A DNA stretch of 7,294 bases from the NCBI GenBank assembly GCA_012515695.1, contig JAAYXX010000183.1, positions 1 through 7,294 on the forward strand, in the 5' to 3' direction. Below the pieces are notes generated by a model. It was not told where the DNA came from and made no database searches. It saw only the letters and a list, made by a program, of their open reading frames with translations. Every line of letters starts with the position of its first letter. Position 1 is the stretch's first letter. Positions 1 to 5,186 of the stretch are shown here, one piece after another. The translations under genes and the position numbers were made by a program. This DNA is from Chloroflexota bacterium (GTDB lineage Bacteria > Chloroflexota > Anaerolineae > UBA1429).

Positions 1-54
1 AGCTACGACTGCCTCCCTTTGCGTTTACAGCGCAACATCCTTTGCCATGGCGAT

Positions 55-82
55 TTGACGATTGCGGAAAACAGGATATAAT
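55..82 (+). promoter_or_regulatory. Sigma70-type promoter of tRNA-Asn
   Basis: A -35 box TTGACG (55-60; five of six consensus bases) and a perfect -10 box TATAAT (77-82) are separated by 16 bases. Transcription should start near base 89, about 18 bases before the mature tRNA, leaving a short 5' leader for RNase P to remove. This is the strongest promoter in the window, as expected for a stable RNA gene. The preceding 54 bases show nothing I can identify. Confidence 0.85.
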
Positions 83-106
83 ACCCGTTGTTGATTGCGA
101 AAACGA

Positions 107-181
107 TCCTCGGTAGCTCAACGGTAGAGCGACCGGCTGTTAACCGGTTGGTTGTTGGTTCGAATCCAGCCCGAGGAGCCA
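107..181 (+). tRNA. tRNA-Asn (anticodon GTT)
   Basis: The sequence folds as a complete cloverleaf. The acceptor stem 107-113 pairs with 171-177 over all seven positions. The D stem is 116-119 with 127-130. The anticodon stem 132-136 pairs with 144-148 around loop CTGTTAA, placing anticodon GTT at 139-141, which reads Asn codons AAC and AAU. The T stem 154-158 pairs with 166-170 (one G-U pair) around loop TTCGAAT. The discriminator base 178 is G, as is usual for tRNA-Asn, and the 3' CCA (179-181) is encoded in the DNA. The gene has its own promoter and terminator, so it is a single-gene unit. I see no duplicated tRNA 3' end elsewhere in the window that would mark an integrated element. Confidence 0.97.
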
Positions 182-203
182 GATAAGAGCACCCCTTTGG
201 GCG

Positions 204-245
204 ACACCCCCCGACCACCAGATGTGGTGATCCAGGGGGTGTTTT
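204..245 (+). terminator. Rho-independent terminator of tRNA-Asn
   Basis: ACACCCCC (204-211) pairs perfectly with GGGGGTGT (235-242). Inside this stem a second short hairpin pairs CACCA (216-220) with TGGTG (225-229). A run of four T follows the stem at 242-245. It lies 22 bases after the tRNA and 10 bases before the stop codon of the convergent gene. The T run is only on the plus strand, so it is best read as the tRNA terminator, though the GC-rich stem would also form in the opposing transcript. Confidence 0.8.
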
Positions 246-255
246 GCTATCTGCC

Positions 256-1353
256 TCACACCAATTCCTGCACCAACTCCCCCACCATGCGGACGCGCTC
301 GATGTCGCCGTCGGGCGGGATTTCGTCCGAGATGCCCAGCACCAGCCGCGGATAGAATAGCTCTACCAGGCGCTTGACGCAGTCTACCAACATTTGCTCC
401 GGGAAGCTCTGCAGGAAGAACAGCGCGGGGATGCCGTCCAGCAGCACCAGGTCGCCCAGCCCTTGTTTCATCTCCTCGATGGTCACATCCCCCTGCGGGA
501 TGGGCGTGGCCGCCTCGATGCCGGTCCAGGGCACCTCGTGCAGGTAGGGGAGCAGGGGCTTCATCGCGCCGTCAATATGGATATGGACGAATTTGCCCGC
601 CTCGCGCAGTTGCGTGACGCGCTTGCGATAGTAGGGCACCAGATGGTTGAGCCAGATGGCGGGCGGGTCCATATGCGCGTCGATGTTTTCGCCCAGGTTG
701 AGCACCTGCACCGGGCAGCGACACAGGAGGTCGTATAGCGCGTTGTCGGCCTCAGTTTGGACCTCGACATAATGCTGGATCACATCGGGCTGATCGTACA
801 ACATGAACACGGTGCGCTCGAACCCCATATTCTCGATGAACAGCCCTTGCACGGGAGAGCGCCGGAAGAAGAACTGTGGATAGCCACGCAGGCCGATGCG
901 CTGCAAATCGCGCTCGTACGCCTCCTGGTCCCAGTACCATTCCTCATCTTCCATGATGTACTCCATGATGCGAAAATCGTCTGCCGTCTTGAGCTTGTAC
1001 TCGGTCAGGTGGGCGGAAAGATTCCACTCATCGTGGTGTACTACTTGCGTGAGCTTTCCTATGGGCGTTTCCCAGGTCTGACGCAACCTTTTATCATCTT
1101 CCCACGTACTGGTAATGGAAACGTTCTTGTAGCGCACGCCGAGGCCGCTGCCAAAGTAGCGCACGGAGGCGTGGCAATAGTCGTATACGTCGAGGATGTC
1201 GGCATTTTGCAAGGGTTCCGGCAGCGTGCCGCGCTTTTTGTTCACGGCATACCAGAACTCTAGCCGGGGCTGCCAGAGCACCCGTCCAGGGTCCTCCCCG
1301 CGAAAGATAGCCAGGTCCATCTGGCGATAGTCGGGAATATTGGGCGTGGTCAT
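256..1353 (-). CDS. URO-D superfamily protein (methyltransferase-like, not HemE)
   Basis: The protein has 365 residues and the look of the uroporphyrinogen decarboxylase / cobalamin methyltransferase (MtaA, CmuA) fold: an N-terminal cap, a central stretch with NLGENIDAHMDPP (219-231), a strand ending in HIDG (259-262), and a C-terminal strand ending in SDEIPPDGD (342-350). The N-terminal RQAGR region that binds porphyrin in HemE is absent, so heme synthesis is unlikely. MtaA-type enzymes bind zinc through HxC and a later Cys. My hand alignment puts Asp261 and Asp343 in the two Cys positions, leaving only His259. Substrate and partner are unknown; no corrinoid protein gene is nearby. The frame stays open upstream to 1872, but that part is the complement of the glycosyltransferase gene. 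The ATG at 1353 is chosen because GGGAGG lies 9 bases before it and homology begins there. Confidence 0.85.
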   Translation of the reverse strand: MTTPNIPDYRQMDLAIFRGEDPGRVLWQPRLEFWYAVNKKRGTLPEPLQNADILDVYDYCHASVRYFGSGLGVRYKNVSITSTWEDDKRLRQTWETPIGKLTQVVHHDEWNLSAHLTEYKLKTADDFRIMEYIMEDEEWYWDQEAYERDLQRIGLRGYPQFFFRRSPVQGLFIENMGFERTVFMLYDQPDVIQHYVEVQTEADNALYDLLCRCPVQVLNLGENIDAHMDPPAIWLNHLVPYYRKRVTQLREAGKFVHIHIDGAMKPLLPYLHEVPWTGIEAATPIPQGDVTIEEMKQGLGDLVLLDGIPALFFLQSFPEQMLVDCVKRLVELFYPRLVLGISDEIPPDGDIERVRMVGELVQELV

Positions 1354-1362
1354 GGTGAATAT

Positions 1363-1368
1363 CCTCCC
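1363..1368 (-). promoter_or_regulatory. RBS fixing the URO-D-like start
   Basis: Read on the minus strand this is GGGAGG, followed by 9 bases and the ATG at 1353. It decides between this start and the much longer upstream open frame, none of whose other ATGs was found with a comparable site. Confidence 0.75.
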
Positions 1369-1393
1369 AGAGATGGCGATCTGTATAGTTGGC

Positions 1394-1422
1394 ATTTTAC
1401 CGCGAATGAGGTAGCCCGGCAA
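1394..1422 (-). promoter_or_regulatory. Candidate promoter of the URO-D-like gene
   Basis: On the minus strand a -35 box TTGCCG (1422-1417) is followed after 17 bases by a -10 box TAAAAT (1399-1394). They match four and five of six consensus bases at ideal spacing. The start point would be near 1387, giving a leader of about 34 bases that includes the RBS. An interrupted palindrome, CGTTC-AATG-GAACG (1424-1437), lies directly upstream of the -35 box and could be a regulator site. Confidence 0.55.
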
Positions 1423-1465
1423 TCGTTCAATGGAACGGCTACGCGCTGCCATCATGAACTCGCGA

Positions 1466-1494
1466 TTGACACGAACCAAAGGGCTTGATAGCGT
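1466..1494 (+). promoter_or_regulatory. Weak candidate promoter of the GT4 gene
   Basis: A perfect -35 box TTGACA (1466-1471) stands 17 bases before TAGCGT (1489-1494), a poor -10 box matching only three of six bases. If used, the leader would be about 85 bases and carry a small hairpin (CCACCG 1531-1536 with CGGTGG 1543-1548) and the perfect palindrome CACATATGTG (1564-1573) just before the RBS. The weak -10 suggests activator dependence or that the true promoter was missed. The rest of the 1354-1587 gap shows no gene. Confidence 0.3.
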
Positions 1495-1576
1495 CATCTG
1501 TTGTGCTGTCCCTACTGCACACACGCCCCCCCACCGCGCCCACGGTGGAAGCGGCGCGCATATCACATATGTGGGC

Positions 1577-1581
1577 AGGAG
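1577..1581 (+). promoter_or_regulatory. RBS fixing the GT4 start
   Basis: AGGAG lies 6 bases before the ATG at 1588. This selects that ATG over an in-frame ATG at 1501, which would add 29 residues unrelated to the GT4 fold. Confidence 0.8.
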
Positions 1582-1587
1582 TCCATC

Positions 1588-2778
1588 ATGCGCATACTCA
1601 TGGCAAGTCACGGCTATCCCCCCACTATCAGCGGGGTCACGTTGGTCGTGCAAAAGCTGGCGCGGGCGATGCTGCAAAAAGGCCACGCCGTCACCGTCGT
1701 AACCGCCAGCGATCGCCAGGAACCCTACGAGGCCACGGACCAGGGCGTGCGCCTGGTGCGCGTCCATTCCTGGAAGAACCCCTATTGGAAAGAAGGTCCT
1801 ATCCCCACGGCCACCCGCGCCGAACTGGACGCGCTTGTTGACGAGTTCCAGCCGGACGTGCTGCATGTGCACGAGGTGGCCGTGCTGGCGCTGCGATTTC
1901 GGGGACTGGCGCGGCGGTATGGGCTGCCCCTGTTAGCCAGTTGCCACTTTGTGCCGCGCTTTGCTGGCTGGTATTTGGGAGAGAACGGGTTGCGCCATCC
2001 GGTGGAATCGGTGGTCAGAAACTATTCCGTCTGGTTCCTCAATCGGTGTGACCACGTGGTATTTGCCACCCAGGCCCACCTGGACTTTTTCCGAAAGCTG
2101 GGCATGACGGCTCCCACGACCATCGTTTCCAATGGTGTGGATACGGTGCGCTACTGTGCCCAGAATGGCAGCGACCCGGACGTCGAGAACAAGTATCACC
2201 TGCCCCCTGGCCCGCGCATTTTGTTCGTCAGTCGCCTGATGCGCGACAAAGAGATAGATGTCCTCATTCGGGCCATGCCCCGCGTGGCTTCGCTGGGCGC
2301 GCACCTGCTGTTGGTGGGGCGGGGCGATGATCGCCCACGGCTGGAAGCGATCGTGCAAGAGTTGGGACTGGAGCAGCAGGTTCACTTTTTGGGGTTTGTG
2401 CCCGAAGAGGATATGCCCGCGCTCTACCGGGCGGTAGACCTGTTCTCGATAGTCTCGACCTGCGAAGTGCAAAGCCTGCCGACGTTACAGGCCATGTGCA
2501 CGGCGCTGCCAGTAGTGGCGGCGGACGCGATGGCGCTGCCGGAAATCGTCAAGCACCAGGTCAACGGCCTGCTGGTTCCGCCGGGGGATGTAGAGGCGGT
2601 GGGCACGGCGATGTATCGCATTCTGTCGGACCGGGAAATGGCCCGCCGGATGGGACAAGAGGGCAGGCGTATCGTTGAGCAGCACCGGGAACGCTATACC
2701 TTTGACGGGTATGAAGCGGTATACCAGCGGCTGGTGGAGCGGCAGGCGCATCGTCTGCCCGTGGCTATGGGGCGCTAG
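1588..2778 (+). CDS. GT4-family glycosyltransferase (GT-B fold)
   Basis: The 396-residue protein matches retaining GT4 glycosyltransferases in length and order. The N-terminal acceptor domain opens with MRILMASHGYPPTISGV, including the usual loop after the first strand, and has DVLHVHE at 90-96. The C-terminal nucleotide-sugar domain begins around 208 with ILFVSRLMRDKEIDVLI, where Arg216 and Lys221 sit where sugar-nucleotide phosphate ligands usually lie. It continues with LLLVGRGDDRPRL (240-252), VHFLGFVPEEDMPALY (265-280) and the donor-site segment CEVQSLPTLQ (292-301). The last normally reads E-x7-E; here Glu293 is kept but the second position is Gln301. There is no signal peptide or membrane segment, so it should act at the cytoplasmic face. 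The KEID and EVQSLPTL wording recalls glycolipid glucosyltransferases and mannosyltransferases, but donor and acceptor cannot be told. Its 3' end overlaps the convergent kinase-like gene. Confidence 0.92.
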   Translation: MRILMASHGYPPTISGVTLVVQKLARAMLQKGHAVTVVTASDRQEPYEATDQGVRLVRVHSWKNPYWKEGPIPTATRAELDALVDEFQPDVLHVHEVAVLALRFRGLARRYGLPLLASCHFVPRFAGWYLGENGLRHPVESVVRNYSVWFLNRCDHVVFATQAHLDFFRKLGMTAPTTIVSNGVDTVRYCAQNGSDPDVENKYHLPPGPRILFVSRLMRDKEIDVLIRAMPRVASLGAHLLLVGRGDDRPRLEAIVQELGLEQQVHFLGFVPEEDMPALYRAVDLFSIVSTCEVQSLPTLQAMCTALPVVAADAMALPEIVKHQVNGLLVPPGDVEAVGTAMYRILSDREMARRMGQEGRRIVEQHRERYTFDGYEAVYQRLVERQAHRLPVAMGR

Positions 2779-4597
2779 TGATTGCGGGTTCGTTGCTCTC
2801 TTCGGTGGACCACTGCACCGGCACGATGAACTGGAACTTATTCCGGTCATGTTCCGGTATCCACAAATGGCCGAGATGCGCCTCGATGATTTTGCGGCTG
2901 ATGTACAGCCCCAGGCCAACCTCTGTAGTGTCGTGGGAGGCGCTGGGGCTGCTCTCGTCGGCGCCATCCAGTAGATAGCTGTTGCCGAACAGCCACGCGC
3001 GGGCCTGGTCTGACAGGGGGGCGCCGTCGTCGGCAATGGTGACGGTCAGTTCCTCCAGCGTGGCCTCGACCTGCACAGTGATCGCGCTCCCGTTGTCGGG
3101 ATTGGTGGCGCTAGTGCGCTGGATCGAGTTCTCTAGCAGGTGCAGGAACACGCGGCGCAGCCGGTCATGGTCCAGCGGGATGGGCGGCAGGTTGGGCGGG
3201 CACTGCACGTGAATGGAGAGGCCGTTTTGCGCGGCGAGAGGGGCCAGTTCGTCTACCACGTCGGTCAGCAACTCGTTCAGGTTCACCGGCTCGGTGAGGA
3301 TGGGCAGTCCCGCGCCATTGACAGCCGCCAGGTCTGCCAGGTCTTCGCTCAGGCGGGCCATGCGGGTGCTGTGTTTGCCGATGGCTCTCGCCCAGCGTTG
3401 CGCCTCTTGCTCGTTCGTTGCAGGGCTGTTCTCCATCAGGGTGGCATAGCCGCGCACGGTAGTGGCCGGAACGCTCAACTCGCGGGCAGCCGCCTGGATC
3501 AACTCGGATAGGGTCTGCTTCTGGCTCAAGTCTTGCGTCCTGTCGCGCAGGATGATAACCCTGCCCCACTGCCTGTCTGGGTCTTTGACTGGCGAGACGT
3601 ACACGTCCAACAGGGTGCGCGCTGGCCCGGCGAGTTCCAGCCGCCGCTCGTAAGAGGCGGGGATGGTGTTTCCCCCTTGGGACTGCTGCGGCATGCCCGT
3701 TTGTTGCGCTTCCTGGTGCTGAGAATCCTGCGCTATCAGCAAGGCCAGGCGACGCAGGGCCATATCCGGGCTGTGGGCATCTATGCGGCGGCCCAACAAA
3801 TCCTGCTGGTCGAGATGGAGCAGTTGCACAAATGCCAGGTTGTGGCGCAGGATGCGGTTGCGCGCATCGAGAAAGACTACGCCGTCGGCCAGATTGTTCA
3901 GGATGGTTTCGACGTGGTACGTCTCGCGCAGGGCTGCGCTGTATAGCTGGCTCTGGACGATGGCGGCTGACGCCTGAGCGGCCAGCATACTCACCAGGGC
4001 GCGGTCTCGCTCTGTAAAGGCGCGAGGGGCGCTGCTGTTCAGGCTGATGGTTCCCAGGGGCTTGCCCTGAGCGTGCAGGGGGGCCACCATCAAGGAGCGC
4101 AGTTCCGAGCTAGATTGCAGGGGCAGGAACTCGGGAGATTTGCGTACGTCGTCTACTACTTGCGTGCGTAGCTCTTGTAGCGCCTGCCCGGCGATCCCTT
4201 TGTTGGCGGGCATGCCGAGGATGCGCTGCCAGTCGGGCTGCGATGAATAGCGCGGGTAGAGGCGACGCCCCTGTTCGTCGAGCAGATGGATGACGCACTT
4301 GTTGGCCAGGGGCACCCATTGCAGGATTGCGTCTACGATATAGTCCAGCAGTTCGCCCAGTTCCAGCCTGGCGAGCAGCCCCTCGCTGACTCGCAGGATC
4401 ACCTGTTGCTGTTCGAGTTCGCGGCGCGAATCGCGGTACAGCAGGAACACCCCGCCCAGGAACAGGAGCAGAGCGAGGGCCTGTCCCAGGGCGGCCCAGT
4501 CTATACCGGCTACTGCGGCCAGGACGCCATTTACCAGCAGGACAAGGGGAACCAGGGCGAACAAAATGTACCAACGGACTTGCCAGCCTTTGGACAT
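2765..4597 (-). CDS. Membrane GAF-PAS histidine-kinase-like sensor lacking the acceptor His
   Basis: The 610-residue protein starts with two membrane segments (about 9-31 and 36-54) joined by a very short loop, so it has no real extracytoplasmic sensor. A coiled stretch leads to a GAF domain (about 72-218), then a PAS domain (about 226-355, with NNLADGVVFLDARNRIL), then a HisKA-like helical pair (about 357-430) and a HATPase_c domain (about 437-595). The ATPase boxes look intact: N box Asn490 in HLLENS, G1 box D523-D-G525, G2 box G561-L-G563. In the HisKA-like segment the expected H-E-L-x-x-P reads R-E-L-S-V-P, so Arg372 (codon CGC, 3482-3484) replaces the phospho-acceptor His. No response regulator gene is in the window. 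The ATG at 4597 is chosen over the one at 4603 because AGAAGGA lies 6 bases before it. Autophosphorylation at the usual site should be impossible if the read is correct. Confidence 0.9.
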   Translation of the reverse strand: MSKGWQVRWYILFALVPLVLLVNGVLAAVAGIDWAALGQALALLLFLGGVFLLYRDSRRELEQQQVILRVSEGLLARLELGELLDYIVDAILQWVPLANKCVIHLLDEQGRRLYPRYSSQPDWQRILGMPANKGIAGQALQELRTQVVDDVRKSPEFLPLQSSSELRSLMVAPLHAQGKPLGTISLNSSAPRAFTERDRALVSMLAAQASAAIVQSQLYSAALRETYHVETILNNLADGVVFLDARNRILRHNLAFVQLLHLDQQDLLGRRIDAHSPDMALRRLALLIAQDSQHQEAQQTGMPQQSQGGNTIPASYERRLELAGPARTLLDVYVSPVKDPDRQWGRVIILRDRTQDLSQKQTLSELIQAAARELSVPATTVRGYATLMENSPATNEQEAQRWARAIGKHSTRMARLSEDLADLAAVNGAGLPILTEPVNLNELLTDVVDELAPLAAQNGLSIHVQCPPNLPPIPLDHDRLRRVFLHLLENSIQRTSATNPDNGSAITVQVEATLEELTVTIADDGAPLSDQARAWLFGNSYLLDGADESSPSASHDTTEVGLGLYISRKIIEAHLGHLWIPEHDRNKFQFIVPVQWSTEESNEPAITSAP

Positions 4598-4603
4598 GTG
4601 CAT

Positions 4604-4610
4604 TCCTTCT
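4604..4610 (-). promoter_or_regulatory. RBS fixing the kinase-like start
   Basis: On the minus strand this reads AGAAGGA. It is 6 bases from the ATG at 4597 but directly abuts the other ATG at 4603, so the shorter protein beginning Met-Ser-Lys is preferred over Met-His-Met-Ser-Lys. Confidence 0.7.
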
Positions 4611-4630
4611 GTCGTGGACCCGAATGCTAT

Positions 4631-4655
4631 GCGCCGCCCGGAGAACAGGCGGCGC
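4631..4655 (-). promoter_or_regulatory. GC-only hairpin in the kinase mRNA leader
   Basis: GCGCCGCC (4631-4638) and GGCGGCGC (4648-4655) form a perfect 8-bp stem around a 9-base loop. It lies between the predicted transcription start (near 4667) and the RBS (4604-4610), about 20 bases upstream of the RBS. No T run follows on the minus strand, so it is not a standard terminator. It may stabilise the leader, slow RNA polymerase or bind a protein. Confidence 0.55.
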
Positions 4656-4662
4656 GACCAGC

Positions 4663-4680
4663 CTATACCGGGCAGTATAG
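4663..4680. promoter_or_regulatory. Operator-like palindrome on the kinase -10 box
   Basis: CTATAC (4663-4668) and GTATAG (4675-4680) are perfect inverted copies separated by 6 bases. The right half-site overlaps the -10 box (4674-4679) and the left half covers the predicted start point. A dimeric repressor bound here would block the promoter. No regulator gene that could bind it is seen in the window. Confidence 0.45.
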
Positions 4681-4702
4681 CGCAGCCCCGCGTGACTGAC
4701 AA
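4674..4702 (-). promoter_or_regulatory. Sigma70-type promoter of the kinase-like gene
   Basis: On the minus strand a -35 box TTGTCA (4702-4697) and a -10 box TATACT (4679-4674) are 17 bases apart; each matches five of six consensus bases. Transcription would begin near 4667, leaving a leader of about 70 bases. It lies about 68 bases after the stop of the upstream VOC gene, so the kinase can be expressed apart from that operon. I see no clear terminator between them. Confidence 0.75.
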
Positions 4703-4769
4703 GCACCCCGCGCCCCACCTCGAAGGCTGGCCTGCCCCATGTTGTGCTGGTTGGTGGCCTGGGTGAGCG

Positions 4770-5171
4770 CTATTTCAAGTAAGGCGTCTGTTTGCTCTGT
4801 GGGTTGTAGGCGTGCAACTCGATGCGGTTGCCGTCGGGGTCGGCCAGCCACGCCTGGGCGCTGTGGTCGCTGCCCACCACAATGTCTGTAACCTCGACAC
4901 CGCGCTCGCGCAGGGCGGCCACTGTCGCCTCCATATCGTCCACTTCCAGGCAGATGTGGCCGTACGATTGGCCTTTGCTGGGCGGCTCGATCTCGCCGAC
5001 GAATAGCTCGATGAAATTGCGCCCACCGGCGTGGATGTACTGCCCGAACTTGGTCCCGTCGTCGCGGCGAAACTCGAACGCGGGGGTAAGGCCGAGCTGG
5101 TCTACATAAAAGCTAATGGAGCGTTCCAGGTCAGCGACGCGAAAGCAGACGTGTGCGATTCCGGTAATCAT
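4770..5171 (-). CDS. VOC-superfamily (glyoxalase I-like) metalloprotein
   Basis: The 133-residue protein is one complete VOC domain pair: two beta-alpha-beta-beta-beta units beginning at GIAHVCFRVADLERSISFY (4-22) and SYGHICLEVDDMEATVAAL (69-87), ending with WLADPDGNRIELHAY (108-122). The four positions that carry metal ligands in glyoxalase I are filled by His7, Glu55, His72 and Glu118, so a divalent-metal site is likely intact. Glyoxalase I, dioxygenase, epimerase and resistance-type VOC proteins share this layout, so the substrate is open; lactoylglutathione lyase is only one option. The ATG at 5171 follows AAAGGAG (5184-5178) by 6 bases. The gene begins 15 bases after the stop of the tandem GNAT gene and is surely cotranscribed with it. 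Confidence 0.9.
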   Translation of the reverse strand: MITGIAHVCFRVADLERSISFYVDQLGLTPAFEFRRDDGTKFGQYIHAGGRNFIELFVGEIEPPSKGQSYGHICLEVDDMEATVAALRERGVEVTDIVVGSDHSAQAWLADPDGNRIELHAYNPQSKQTPYLK

Positions 5172-5186
5172 GCGAGTCTCCTTTGA

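Noticed and set aside
107..181. Possible integration site at the tRNA-Asn 3' end
   Set aside because: No integrase gene and no second copy of the tRNA 3' end occur in the window.
3..218. Minus-strand open frame of 71 codons across the tRNA, containing GFEPTTNRLTAGRSTVELPR
   Set aside because: This is the complement of the tRNA-Asn gene. The peptide follows from the tRNA sequence and is a well-known type of false gene call.
757..1263. Plus-strand open frame of 168 codons inside the URO-D-like gene
   Set aside because: It is a shadow frame produced by GC-rich codons on the other strand; the sequence has no recognisable domain and the minus-strand gene explains the region.
256..1353. Naming the URO-D-like gene hemE
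   Set aside because: The N-terminal RQAGR porphyrin-binding region of HemE is missing and the C-terminal motif reads SDEIPP rather than the HemE form.
1354..1872. N-terminal extension of the URO-D-like frame up to 1872
   Set aside because: It is antisense to the glycosyltransferase 5' region and the intergenic gap, has no family resemblance, and a good RBS marks the start at 1353.
1933..2472. Minus-strand open frame of 179 codons inside the glycosyltransferase gene
   Set aside because: The plus-strand frame carries a complete GT4 protein with motifs in order; the minus frame has none.
3533..3946. Plus-strand open frame of 137 codons inside the kinase-like gene
   Set aside because: Antisense to clear PAS and GAF coding sequence; no RBS or domain of its own was seen.
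1037..4165. Similar strings around 1037-1053 and 4150-4165 (both contain TACTACTTGCGTG)
   Set aside because: Both lie in coding sequence and encode the similar short peptides TQVVHH and TQVVDD in unrelated proteins; most likely chance rather than a dispersed repeat.
4703..4769. Possible terminator between the VOC gene and the kinase promoter
   Set aside because: Only short imperfect GC pairings are present, with no T run on the minus strand.
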